Assembly (NCBI RefSeq): GCF_018982965.1 | Contig: NZ_JACBYP010000017.1 | Location: 35,370-99,369 of the forward strand | Reading direction: 5' to 3' | DNA length: 64,000 nt | From: Streptomyces mayonensis | Lineage (GTDB): Bacteria > Actinomycetota > Actinomycetes > Streptomycetales > Streptomycetaceae | Shown here: positions 33,712-42,161 of the stretch, in pieces | Layout: each line of letters begins with the position of its first letter | Position numbering within the stretch: the stretch's first letter is position 1 | The notes under the pieces: model-generated | The model's input: the letters and a program-made list of their open reading frames with translations, nothing else | Databases searched by the model: none | What the model was told of the DNA's origin: nothing | Position numbers and translations under genes: made by a program

Positions 33712-33761
33712 TTGACACCCTTTCGGGCGACTCATAACTTCGGCTACTGAATCGTTTCATA
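33712..33761 (+). promoter_or_regulatory. rhaI promoter with LacI-type operator
   Basis: TTGACA (33712-33717), a 17-nt spacer and TAACTT (33735-33740) form a strong vegetative promoter. TGAATCGTTTCA (33748-33759), one mismatch from the perfect TGAAACGTTTCA palindrome, begins near +1. An extra inverted repeat AAGGGT-TGAC-ACCCTT overlaps the -35. Confidence 0.75.
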
Positions 33762-33809
33762 CATGGTCGTGCTCACCAGGGGCGACGACCCGACCACAGG
33801 AGCGCCGAA

Positions 33810-34970
33810 GTGACCGAGCTCGCCGCGGTGAAGGCCGCGCTCAAGACCCAGGCCGTCGAGACGCCGTCGTGGGCGTACGGCAACTCCGGCACCCGGTTCA
33901 AGGTGTTCGCCCAAGCCGGTGTGCCGCGCGACCCCTTCGAGAAGCTGGACGACGCGGCCAAGGTCCACGAGTTCACCGGCGCGGCCCCGACCGTGGCCCT
34001 GCACATCCCGTGGGACAGGGTCGGGAACTACGGCGCGCTGGCGAAGCACGCCGAGGACCGGGGTGTCCGGATCGGCGCGATCAACTCGAACACCTTCCAG
34101 GACGACGACTACAGGCTGGGCAGCGTCTGCCACCCGGACGCGACGGTGCGCAGGAAGGCCGTCGACCACCTGCTGGAGTGCGTCGACATCATGGACGCAA
34201 CCGGGTCGCGCGACCTGAAACTGTGGTTCGCCGACGGCACCAACTACCCCGGCCAGGACGACATCCGCGCCCGCCAGGACCGGCTGGCCGAGGGTCTCGC
34301 CGAGGTGTACGAGCGGCTCGGCCAGGGGCAGCGGATGCTCCTGGAGTACAAGTTCTTCGAGCCGGCGTTCTACGCCACCGACGTGCCGGACTGGGGGACG
34401 GCGTACGCCCACTGCCTGAAGCTGGGCGAGAAGGCCCAGGTCGTGGTCGACACGGGCCACCACGCGCCGGGCACGAACATCGAGTTCATCGTGGCGACGC
34501 TGCTGCGGGAGGGGAAGCTCGGCGGGTTCGACTTCAACTCGCGCTTCTACGCCGACGACGACCTGATGGTCGGCGCGGCCGACCCGTTCCAGCTGTTCCG
34601 CATCATGTACGAGGTGGTGCGCGGGGGCGGGTTCACCTCCGACGTGGCGTTCATGCTCGACCAGTGCCACAACATCGAGGCGAAGATCCCGGCCATCATC
34701 CGGTCGGTGATGAACGTGCAGGAGGCCACGGCGAAGGCCCTGCTGGTCGACCGCGAGGCGCTGGCCGGGGCGCAGGCCGCCGGGGACGTCCTCGAGGCGA
34801 ACGCGGTGCTGATGGACGCGTACAACACGGATGTGCGGCCGCTGCTGCGCGAGGTGCGCCAGGAGTCGGGACTGGACCCCGAGCCCCTCAAGGCGTACCG
34901 CTCCTGCGGGTGGGCCGAGAAGGTCGTCGCCGAGCGCGTCGGCGGGCAGCAGGCCGGGTGGGGCGCGTAG
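33810..34970 (+). CDS. rhaI: L-rhamnose isomerase
   Basis: 386 residues, GTG start with AGGAG upstream. TIM-barrel isomerase of the RhaI (Rhizobium/Pseudomonas-like) type: metal and substrate residues in LEYKFFEPAFY, VVVDTGHHAPGTN and FDFNSRFYADDDLMVG. It converts L-rhamnose to L-rhamnulose, the first intracellular step. It is the first gene of the rightward operon and is separated from rhaD by a 164-nt gap with a hairpin. Confidence 0.95.
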   Translation: MTELAAVKAALKTQAVETPSWAYGNSGTRFKVFAQAGVPRDPFEKLDDAAKVHEFTGAAPTVALHIPWDRVGNYGALAKHAEDRGVRIGAINSNTFQDDDYRLGSVCHPDATVRRKAVDHLLECVDIMDATGSRDLKLWFADGTNYPGQDDIRARQDRLAEGLAEVYERLGQGQRMLLEYKFFEPAFYATDVPDWGTAYAHCLKLGEKAQVVVDTGHHAPGTNIEFIVATLLREGKLGGFDFNSRFYADDDLMVGAADPFQLFRIMYEVVRGGGFTSDVAFMLDQCHNIEAKIPAIIRSVMNVQEATAKALLVDREALAGAQAAGDVLEANAVLMDAYNTDVRPLLREVRQESGLDPEPLKAYRSCGWAEKVVAERVGGQQAGWGA

Positions 34971-35052
34971 GCGTCCGCCGGGTCTGTTCTGTTCGCGGGC
35001 CGCGGCCGGCCGTGGCCGGTCGCGCCCGCGCGGCGCAGCCGCACGTCGGTAC

Positions 35053-35074
35053 CGCCCCGCTCCCCTGCGGGGCG
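35053..35074 (+). terminator. Hairpin in the rhaI-rhaD gap
   Basis: CGCCCCGC (35053-35060) and GCGGGGCG (35067-35074) form a perfect 8-bp stem with a 6-nt loop. It could reduce read-through into rhaD or stabilise the rhaI message. Confidence 0.55.
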
Positions 35075-35091
35075 CGTCCCCGTCCCACGAC

Positions 35092-35119
35092 TGAAATCCC
35101 TCGGTTGTAATCCCTCGAT
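35092..35119 (+). repeat. Two tandem 14-nt units before rhaD
   Basis: TGAAATCCCTCGGT (35092-35105) and TGTAATCCCTCGAT (35106-35119), followed by TGAAAAGG, the start of a third copy and the ribosome site of rhaD. Possibly a regulatory leader. Confidence 0.6.
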
Positions 35120-35134
35120 TGAAAAGGCACCGTC

Positions 35135-37174
35135 ATGGCACCCCATCCCGAAGCCTCCGCCCTCCTCGCCCGTTCCCGTCGGCTCGGCGCCGACCCCCGC
35201 AACACCAACTACGCCGGTGGCAACACGTCCGCCAAGGGCACCGAGACCGATCCCGTCACCGGGGGTGACGTGGAGCTGATGTGGGTCAAGGGGTCCGGCG
35301 GGGACCTCGGGACGCTCACCGAGCCGGGGCTCGCCGTGCTGCGCCTCGACCGGATGCGGGCGCTCAAGGACGTCTACCCGGGCGTCGAGCGCGAGGACGA
35401 GATGGTCGCCGCCTTCGACTACTGCCTGCACGGCAAGGGCGGCGCGGCGCCGTCGATCGACACGGCGATGCACGGGCTCGTCGGGGCCGCGCACGTCGAC
35501 CACCTGCACCCGGACTCCGGGATCGCGCTGGCCTGCGCGGCGGACGGCGAGAAGCTGACCGCCGAGTGCTTCGGCGACACCGTGGTGTGGGTGCCGTGGC
35601 GGCGGCCCGGTTTCCAGCTCGGGCTGGACATCGCGGCCGTCAAGGAGGCCAACCCGCAGGCGATCGGCTGCATCCTCGGCGGGCACGGCATCACCGCCTG
35701 GGGCGACACCTCCGAGGAGTGCGAGCGCAACTCGCTGCACATCATCCGCACGGCCGAGGCCTTCCTCGCCGAGCGCGGGAAGGCCGAGCCGTTCGGCGCG
35801 GTGCTCGACGGCTACGCGGCGCTGCCGGAGGCCGGGCGGCGGGAGCGGGCGGCCGCGCTGGCGCCGTACGTACGCGGTCTGGCCTCGCAGGACCGGCCGC
35901 AGGTCGGGCACTTCACCGACACGGACGTGGTGCTGGACTTCCTCGCGCGGGAGGGGCACCCGCGGCTCGCGGCGCTCGGCACCTCCTGCCCGGACCACTT
36001 CCTGCGCACGAAGGTGCGTCCGCTGGTCCTGGACGTGGCGCCGACCGCTCCGCTGGAGGAGGCGGTGGCGCGGCTGCGGGAGCTGCACGCGGCCTACCGC
36101 GAGGAGTACGCCGCCTACTACGAGCGGCACGCCGGGCCCGACTCCCCCGCCATGCGCGGCGCGGACCCGGCGATCGTGCTGGTGCCGGGCGTGGGCATGT
36201 TCAGCTTCGGCAAGGACAAGCAGACCGCCCGGGTGGCCGGCGAGTTCTACGTCAACGCGATCAACGTGATGCGCGGTGCCGAGGCGGTGTCGTCGTACGC
36301 GCCGATCGAGGAGTCCGAGAAGTTCCGCATCGAGTACTGGGCGCTGGAGGAGGCCAAGCTCCGGCGGATGCCGAAGCCCAAGCCGCTGGCGACGCGCGTC
36401 GCGCTCGTCACCGGCGCGGGCAGCGGGATCGGGAAGGCGATCGCGCGGCGGCTGGTCGACGAGGGCGCCTGCGTGGTCGTGGCCGACCTGGACGCCGAGA
36501 ACGCCGCGGGGGTCGCCGAGGAGCTGGGCGGGCCGGACAAGGCGGTCGCCGTGACCGTCGACGTCACCTCCGAGGAGCAGATCGCCGACGCCTTCCAGGC
36601 CGCCGTGCTCGCCTTCGGCGGGGTCGACCTGGTGGTCAACAACGCCGGTATCTCGATCTCCAAGCCGCTGCTGGAGACGAGCGCCCGGGACTGGGACCTC
36701 CAGCACGACATCATGGCCCGCGGGTCCTTCCTCGTCTCGCGCGAGGCGGCCCGGGTGATGACCGCGCAGGAGCTGGGCGGCGACATCGTGTACATCGCGT
36801 CGAAGAACGCCGTGTTCGCGGGGCCGAACAACATCGCCTACTCCGCCACCAAGGCGGACCAGGCCCACCAGGTGCGCCTCCTCGCCGCCGAGCTGGGCGA
36901 GCACGGCATCCGGGTGAACGGCGTCAACCCCGACGGCGTGGTGCGCGGTTCCGGGATCTTCGCGGGCGGCTGGGGCGCCGAGCGCGCCGCCGTGTACGGG
37001 GTGCCGGAGGAGAAGCTGGGCGAGTTCTACGCCCAGCGCACGCTGCTCAAGCGCGAGGTGCTGCCCGAGCACGTGGCGAACGCGGTGTTCGCGCTGACCG
37101 GCGGCGACCTGACCCACACCACCGGCCTGCACGTCCCGGTCGACGCCGGCGTCGCCGCGGCGTTCCTGCGATGA
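35135..37174 (+). CDS. rhaD: Bifunctional rhamnulose-1-phosphate aldolase / L-lactaldehyde dehydrogenase
   Basis: 679 residues. The N-terminal ~400 residues are a class II aldolase (NYAGGNTSAKG; metal His pair in HVDHLHPDS; GGHGITAWG). The C-terminal ~270 residues are a short-chain dehydrogenase with TGAGSGIGKAIARRL, NNAGIS and the YSATK catalytic pair. This fusion is the RhaEW type known from Bacillus, Rhizobiales and actinobacteria: it cleaves L-rhamnulose-1-P to DHAP and L-lactaldehyde and oxidises the aldehyde to L-lactate with NAD+. The stop overlaps rhaB (ATGA). Confidence 0.95.
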   Translation: MAPHPEASALLARSRRLGADPRNTNYAGGNTSAKGTETDPVTGGDVELMWVKGSGGDLGTLTEPGLAVLRLDRMRALKDVYPGVEREDEMVAAFDYCLHGKGGAAPSIDTAMHGLVGAAHVDHLHPDSGIALACAADGEKLTAECFGDTVVWVPWRRPGFQLGLDIAAVKEANPQAIGCILGGHGITAWGDTSEECERNSLHIIRTAEAFLAERGKAEPFGAVLDGYAALPEAGRRERAAALAPYVRGLASQDRPQVGHFTDTDVVLDFLAREGHPRLAALGTSCPDHFLRTKVRPLVLDVAPTAPLEEAVARLRELHAAYREEYAAYYERHAGPDSPAMRGADPAIVLVPGVGMFSFGKDKQTARVAGEFYVNAINVMRGAEAVSSYAPIEESEKFRIEYWALEEAKLRRMPKPKPLATRVALVTGAGSGIGKAIARRLVDEGACVVVADLDAENAAGVAEELGGPDKAVAVTVDVTSEEQIADAFQAAVLAFGGVDLVVNNAGISISKPLLETSARDWDLQHDIMARGSFLVSREAARVMTAQELGGDIVYIASKNAVFAGPNNIAYSATKADQAHQVRLLAAELGEHGIRVNGVNPDGVVRGSGIFAGGWGAERAAVYGVPEEKLGEFYAQRTLLKREVLPEHVANAVFALTGGDLTHTTGLHVPVDAGVAAAFLR

Positions 37175-38643
37175 GCGGAGCGAGGGGCGGTGCCACGGGC
37201 GGCGGCACCGGGGCGTACGCCGCGGTCGACCTCGGCGCGTCCAGCGGGCGCGTCATGGTCGGCCGTGTCGGCCCCGGCAGCCTGGAGCTGACCGAGGCGC
37301 ACCGCTTCCGCAACCGGCCGGTCCGTACGCCCGAGGGGCTGCGCTGGGACATCCTGTCGCTGTACGCGGGTGTGCTGGACGGGCTGCGGGCGGCGGGCCG
37401 GGTGGACTCGGTCGGCGTCGACAGCTGGGCCGTGGACTACGGCCTGCTCGACGCGGACGGTGCCCTGCTGGGCAACCCCGTGCACTACCGCGACGCCCGC
37501 ACCGAGGGCGTCGCGGAGCGGGTGTGGGACGCGCTGCCCGCCGCGGAGCTGTATGCGGCGACCGGGTTGCAGTACGCGCCCTTCAACACCCTGTACCAGC
37601 TCGTCGCCGCCCGGGGCACCGCCCAGCTCGCCGCGGCCCGGCGGCTGTTGCTGGTGCCCGACCTGCTGACCCACTGGCTGACCGGCGAGCAGGGCACGGA
37701 GCTGACCAACGCGTCCACCACCCAGCTGATCGACCCCCGCACCCGCGACTGGTCGCACGAGGTCGCGGACCGGCTGGGGATCGACCTCGGCCTGTTCCCG
37801 CCGCTGCGGCGGCCCGGCGACCCGGCGGGGCTGCTGCGGCCCGAGGTGCTCCGGGAGACGGGACTGACCGGGCCGGTAGCGGTGACGGCGGTCGGTTCGC
37901 ACGACACGGCCTCCGCGGTGGCCGCCGTACCGGCCTCGGACGAGCGGTTCGCGTACATCTGCACCGGCACCTGGTCGCTGGCCGGTCTGGAGCTGACCGC
38001 GCCGGTGCTGACCGAGGAGAGCCGCGCGGCCAACTTCACCAACGAGCTGGGCCTGGACGGCACGGTCCGCTACCTGCGCAACATCATGGGGCTGTGGCTG
38101 CTCCAGGAGTGCGTACGGGCCTGGGGCGACCCGGACCTGGGCCCGCTGCTGGCACAGGCGGCCGACGTGCCGGCGCTGCGGTCGGTGGTGGACGCGGGCG
38201 ACCCGGCGTTCCTGGCGCCGGGCCGGATGCCGGAGCGGATCGCCGAGGCGTGCCGCGCCTCGGGCCAGCCGGTGCCCGCGACGCCCCCCGAGGTCACCCG
38301 CTGCATCCTCGACTCGCTGGCGCTGGCCCACCGCAGGGCCGTCCGGGACGCCCAGCGGCTCGCGGGGCACCCCGTCGACGTCGTGCACGTCGTCGGCGGC
38401 GGCGCCCGCAACGCACTGCTGTGCCGGCTGACCGCCGACGCCTGCGGGCTGCCGGTGGTCGCGGGCCCCGCGGAGGCCGCCGCGCTCGGCAACGTGCTCG
38501 TGCAGGCCCGGGCCCACGGGCTGGTCGGCGACCTGGCCGGGATGCGCGGGCTGCTGGCGCGTACGCAGTCACTGACCCGGTACGAACCACGCGGCGGCAC
38601 GGAGGCCTGGCAGGCCGCCGAGGCCCGACTCGCCGACCGGTGA
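37171..38643 (+). CDS. rhaB: L-rhamnulokinase
   Basis: 490 residues, FGGY sugar kinase size. AAVDLGASSGRVMVG is the phosphate-1 loop; VGVDSWAVDYGLLD, the GSHDTASAV phosphate-2 region and HVVGGGARNALLCRLTAD follow the RhaB layout. It phosphorylates L-rhamnulose at O-1 with ATP. The ATG overlaps the rhaD stop; a much longer in-frame extension upstream is antisense-like sequence in the rhaD frame shadow and is not coding. Confidence 0.95.
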   Translation: MSGARGGATGGGTGAYAAVDLGASSGRVMVGRVGPGSLELTEAHRFRNRPVRTPEGLRWDILSLYAGVLDGLRAAGRVDSVGVDSWAVDYGLLDADGALLGNPVHYRDARTEGVAERVWDALPAAELYAATGLQYAPFNTLYQLVAARGTAQLAAARRLLLVPDLLTHWLTGEQGTELTNASTTQLIDPRTRDWSHEVADRLGIDLGLFPPLRRPGDPAGLLRPEVLRETGLTGPVAVTAVGSHDTASAVAAVPASDERFAYICTGTWSLAGLELTAPVLTEESRAANFTNELGLDGTVRYLRNIMGLWLLQECVRAWGDPDLGPLLAQAADVPALRSVVDAGDPAFLAPGRMPERIAEACRASGQPVPATPPEVTRCILDSLALAHRRAVRDAQRLAGHPVDVVHVVGGGARNALLCRLTADACGLPVVAGPAEAAALGNVLVQARAHGLVGDLAGMRGLLARTQSLTRYEPRGGTEAWQAAEARLADR

Positions 38644-38698
38644 GCCGGGCCTCCCCCCGGTCGGCCCCGCCGACTACCCTGCACCCATCATTCGTCCG

Positions 38699-38720
38699 AT
38701 GATCGAACAATGATCGAACA
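38699..38720 (+). promoter_or_regulatory. Tandem 11-nt repeat before lutA
   Basis: ATGATCGAACA occurs twice head to tail (38699-38709, 38710-38720), with an ATCAT/ATGAT inverted repeat overlapping its 5' end. It ends just upstream of the lutA ribosome site. The 11-nt period places both copies on one face of the helix, which suits a regulator binding site. Confidence 0.55.
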
Positions 38721-38732
38721 CAAGGAGCCGCG

Positions 38733-39491
38733 ATGCGTGTCGCTCTGTTCCTGACCTGCGTCAACGACACGCTCTATCCGGAAACCGGCCGTGCCGTGGT
38801 GCGGCTGCTCGGCAGACTCGGCGTCGACGTCGACTTCCCGACGGCCCAGACCTGTTGCGGTCAGGCCCACTACAACACCGGGTACCGGCACGAGGCGGAG
38901 CCGCTGGCCCGGCACTTCGCCGACGTGTTCGCCCCGTACGACGCGGTCGTGACGCCGTCGGGCTCGTGCGGCGCGATGGTGCGGGAGCTGTATCCGCGGA
39001 TGGGTGAGCGGGCGCGGGCCGAGGGACGCGGCGACACCCTCGCGGCCACGCTGGCGCCGGTGGTGCCGAAGACGTACGAGCTGACGGAGTTCCTCGTCGA
39101 CGTGCTCGGGGTGACCGACGTGGGGGCGTACTACCCGCACACGGTGACGTACCACCCGACCTGCCACGGCCTGCGCAGCCTCGGCCTGGGAGAGCGGCCG
39201 CGGCGGCTGCTGGAGGCGGTGAAGGGGCTGGAACTGGTGGAGTTGCCGGGCGCCGAGGAGTGCTGCGGGTTCGGCGGCACCTTCGCCGTGAAGAACTCCG
39301 ACGTGTCGGCGGCGATGGGCGCGGACAAGGTGCGCAACGCCGAGTCGACGGGCGCGGACGTGCTGTGCGCGGCCGACAACTCCTGTCTGATGCACATCGG
39401 CGGCACCATGGGGCGGCTGCGCACGGGCATGCGGCCGGTGCACATCGCGGAGATCCTGGCGAGCACGGAGGAGGAGACGGCGGCGGTATGA
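38733..39491 (+). CDS. lutA: L-lactate utilisation protein A, Fe-S oxidoreductase
   Basis: 252 residues with two CCG-type cysteine motifs: TCCGQAHYNTGY...SGSCGAM and PTCHG...EECCGFGGTF. These match LutA/YkgE, which carries Fe-S or electron-bifurcating-type cofactor sites. With LutB and LutC it oxidises L-lactate to pyruvate in the cytosol or at the membrane. AAGGAG lies before ATG. The stop overlaps lutB (ATGA). Confidence 0.94.
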   Translation: MRVALFLTCVNDTLYPETGRAVVRLLGRLGVDVDFPTAQTCCGQAHYNTGYRHEAEPLARHFADVFAPYDAVVTPSGSCGAMVRELYPRMGERARAEGRGDTLAATLAPVVPKTYELTEFLVDVLGVTDVGAYYPHTVTYHPTCHGLRSLGLGERPRRLLEAVKGLELVELPGAEECCGFGGTFAVKNSDVSAAMGADKVRNAESTGADVLCAADNSCLMHIGGTMGRLRTGMRPVHIAEILASTEEETAAV

Positions 39492-40996
39492 GCGGGACGT
39501 ATCTGGGAATGCCGGCCTTTCCGCAGGCGGCGCGGGAGGCCGTGGGCAACTCGACGCTGCGCGGCAATCTGCGCCACGCCACGCACACCATCCGCGACAA
39601 GCGCGCCCGCGCGGTCGCGGAGCTGGACGACTGGGCGGCGCTGCGCGAGGCCGGGAAGCAGATCAAGGACCACACGCTGCGCCACCTCGACCGGTATCTG
39701 GTGCAGGTGGAGGAGTCGGTCACGGCGGCCGGCGGGACCGTGCACTGGGCCGCCGACGCGGACGAGGCCAACGAGATCGTCTCCCGGCTGGTCCGGGAGG
39801 CGGGCGGCGGTGACACGGACGAGCACGAGGTCGTCAAGGTCAAGTCGATGGCGACGCAGGAGATCGCGCTGAACGAGGCGCTGGAGGCCCAGGGCATCCA
39901 CGCCTACGAGACCGACCTCGCCGAGCTGATCGTGCAGTTGGGCAGGGACCGGCCGTCGCACATCCTGGTGCCGGCCATCCACCGCAACCGGGGTGAGATC
40001 CGGGACATCTTCCGCTCCGAGATGGGCGAGTGGGGCCGCCCGGCGCCCGAGGGCCTGACGGACACGCCGGCCGAGCTGGCGGAGGCGACCCGGCTGCACC
40101 TGCGGGAGAAGTTCCTGCGGGCCAGGGTGGGCATCTCCGGCGCGAACTTCGTGGTGGCGGAGACCGGCACGCTCGTGGTCGTGGAGTCGGAGGGCAACGG
40201 GCGGATGTGCCTGACCCTGCCCGAGACGCTGATCTCGGTCGTCGGCATCGAGAAGATCGTGCCGAAGTGGCAGGACCTGGAGGTCTTCCTGCAGACCCTC
40301 CCCCGCTCCTCCACGGCGGAGCGCATGAACCCGTACACGTCCATGTGGACGGGCACCAGGAACGGCCGGGCCGGCGAGGGGGACGGCCCGCGCACCTTCC
40401 ACCTGGTGCTGCTGGACAACGGCCGCACCGACACGCTCGCCGACGAGGTCGGCCGCCAGGCGCTGCGCTGCATCCGCTGCTCCGCGTGCCTGAACGTCTG
40501 CCCGGTGTACGAGCGGGCCGGCGGTCACGCCTACGGCTCGGTGTACCCGGGCCCGATCGGGGCGATCCTCAGCCCTCAGCTGCGGGGCACGGGCAGCGAG
40601 ATCGACGCCTCGCTGCCGTACGCGTCGTCGCTGTGCGGCGCCTGCTACGAGGTCTGCCCGGTCGCCATCGACATCCCCGAGGTGCTGGTGCACCTGCGGG
40701 AGCGGGTGGTGCAGGGCGGGCCCACGGTCCGGCACGGGAACCGGGTCGTGCTGAAGCCGGCCAAGGGGCACGCCGCCGAGCGGGCGGCGATGCGGGCGGC
40801 GCAGTGGGCGTTCACGCGCCCGGGCGCGCTGCGCGCCGGCCAGCGGCTGGCCTCGCGCACCCGCCGTCTGCATCCGCGGACCCTGCCGGGACCCGGCCGG
40901 GCCTGGACCGGCAGCCGGGACCTGCCTGCGGTGCCCGCGGAACCGTTCCGCGACTGGTGGCAGCGTACGCACGGCGGAAGGGACGAGGCGAAGTGA
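39488..40996 (+). CDS. lutB: L-lactate utilisation protein B, ferredoxin-like
   Basis: 502 residues from ATG at 39488. The N-terminal LUD domain (HATHTIRDKRA; VGISGANFVVAETGTLVVVESEGN) is followed by two 4Fe-4S motifs, CIRCSACLNVCP and CGACYEVCP. It is the electron-transfer subunit of the LutABC L-lactate dehydrogenase system. ATGA overlap with lutA and GTGA overlap with lutC. Confidence 0.95.
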   Translation: MSGTYLGMPAFPQAAREAVGNSTLRGNLRHATHTIRDKRARAVAELDDWAALREAGKQIKDHTLRHLDRYLVQVEESVTAAGGTVHWAADADEANEIVSRLVREAGGGDTDEHEVVKVKSMATQEIALNEALEAQGIHAYETDLAELIVQLGRDRPSHILVPAIHRNRGEIRDIFRSEMGEWGRPAPEGLTDTPAELAEATRLHLREKFLRARVGISGANFVVAETGTLVVVESEGNGRMCLTLPETLISVVGIEKIVPKWQDLEVFLQTLPRSSTAERMNPYTSMWTGTRNGRAGEGDGPRTFHLVLLDNGRTDTLADEVGRQALRCIRCSACLNVCPVYERAGGHAYGSVYPGPIGAILSPQLRGTGSEIDASLPYASSLCGACYEVCPVAIDIPEVLVHLRERVVQGGPTVRHGNRVVLKPAKGHAAERAAMRAAQWAFTRPGALRAGQRLASRTRRLHPRTLPGPGRAWTGSRDLPAVPAEPFRDWWQRTHGGRDEAK

Positions 40997-41661
40997 GCAG
41001 CAGGGAACGCATCCTGGGACGGGTACGGCGTGCGCTGGCGGACGTTCCGGCCGACGAGGCGCCGTACGAGCGGGCCGTCGCGCGGGACTACACGCGCGAG
41101 CACGGCCGGCGGGGCGTCGCGGCGACGGTGGAGCTGCTCGCCGAGAACCTGGCGGACTACCGGGCGCTCGTGCACCGGTGCGCGGAGGGCGAGCTGCCCG
41201 GCCTGATCGCACGTCTGCTGACGGCGCACGGTTCGGGCAGCGTGGTGGTCCCGCCCGGACTGCCGGCGGGCTGGCTGACCGGGACCGGGGCGCGTCTCGT
41301 CCAGGACGACGCGGCGAGCACCGCGCCGGAACTGGACCGGGTCGACAGCGTGGTCACCGGCTGCGCGGTAGCGGTCGCCGAGACGGGCACCATTGTTTTG
41401 GACGGTTCGCCCGACCAGGGCCGCCGCCGCATCACCCTGATCCCCGACCACCACATCTGCGTCGTACGGGTTCCGGACCAGGTCGTCGGCGGCGTACCGC
41501 AGGCCCTCGGACGTCTCGATCCCACGCGTCCCCTGACGTGGATCTCCGGCCCTTCTGCGACCAGTGACATCGAACTGGACCGGGTCGAGGGTGTGCACGG
41601 GCCGCGCACCCTTGAGGTGGTGCTGGTCGACGGGGCGCCGGACGCCCGGACGGCTCCGTAA
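40993..41661 (+). CDS. lutC: L-lactate utilisation protein C
   Basis: 222 residues; GTG at 40993 overlaps the lutB stop. A single LUD domain includes VAVAETGTIVLDGSPDQGRRRITLIPDHHICVV and the SATSDIELDRVEGVHGPR tail characteristic of LutC/YkgG. It completes the LutABC set, which here takes the lactate made by the RhaD fusion to pyruvate. Confidence 0.94.
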   Translation: MSSRERILGRVRRALADVPADEAPYERAVARDYTREHGRRGVAATVELLAENLADYRALVHRCAEGELPGLIARLLTAHGSGSVVVPPGLPAGWLTGTGARLVQDDAASTAPELDRVDSVVTGCAVAVAETGTIVLDGSPDQGRRRITLIPDHHICVVRVPDQVVGGVPQALGRLDPTRPLTWISGPSATSDIELDRVEGVHGPRTLEVVLVDGAPDARTAP

Positions 41662-41664
41662 CGG

Positions 41665-41717
41665 GCGCCCGGCGGTCCTACGGCTGCCGGTTGCCGGTGC
41701 CGCCGGTTGCCGGGCGC
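41665..41717. terminator. Inverted repeat between lutC and the cupin gene
   Basis: GCGCCCGGC (41665-41673) and GCCGGGCGC (41709-41717) are exact complements around 35 nt that contain two GCCGGTTGCCGG-like copies. It lies between two convergent stops, so bidirectional termination is likely. Confidence 0.6.
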
Positions 41718-41722
41718 GGGGT

Positions 41723-42082
41723 TCAGTCGGCCTTGGCGTACTCCTTCGCCATGCTGCCCGCGAAGTCGTACACGACGCACGGTCCGTCGCCGACGACCCA
41801 GGCGTCGTGGCCGGGCGAGCAGACGAAGACGTCCCCGGGGCCCATCTCGCTCTCGGTTCCGTCGTCCATGCGGACGTGCATGCGTCCCTCCACCACGTAG
41901 CAGTTGTGGTGGATCATGCAGCTGTCGGTGCCGGCGATCGGTGCCACGGACTCCGACCAGCGCCAGCCGGGCTCGAAGGTCGCGACGGCGAAGTCGAGTC
42001 CTTCCAGGTGCACGGCCTCGATGTGCCCGCGGGGGAAATCGCGCCGCTCGTCCGGCTTGTCGAGCGTCTTTGCCTCCAGCAT
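41723..42082 (-). CDS. Cupin-domain protein
   Basis: 119 residues from ATG at 42082, with AAGGAGGAG 4 nt upstream. One cupin barrel: IHHNCYVVEGRMHVRMDDGTESEMGPGDVFVCSPGHDAWVVGDGPCVVYDF, with candidate metal His and Glu residues in HH...E and H. Function is unknown; small cupins of this kind often bind small molecules or act as isomerases. It lies on the same strand as, and downstream of, the dehydratase gene with a 79-nt gap. Confidence 0.85.
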   Translation of the reverse strand: MLEAKTLDKPDERRDFPRGHIEAVHLEGLDFAVATFEPGWRWSESVAPIAGTDSCMIHHNCYVVEGRMHVRMDDGTESEMGPGDVFVCSPGHDAWVVGDGPCVVYDFAGSMAKEYAKAD

Positions 42083-42161
42083 GACGCTCCTCCTTTCCCT
42101 GGCCCCACCCTTCCATCCTCCGCCTGTCAAGCCGGGGGCGCCAACCGGGGGACGGGCGCGG

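Noticed and set aside
35281..37170. Upstream in-frame extension of rhaB giving an 1120-residue protein
   Set aside because: The extension lies wholly within rhaD in another frame and is Arg/Gly-rich; the ATGA-overlap start at 37171 begins the conserved rhamnulokinase.
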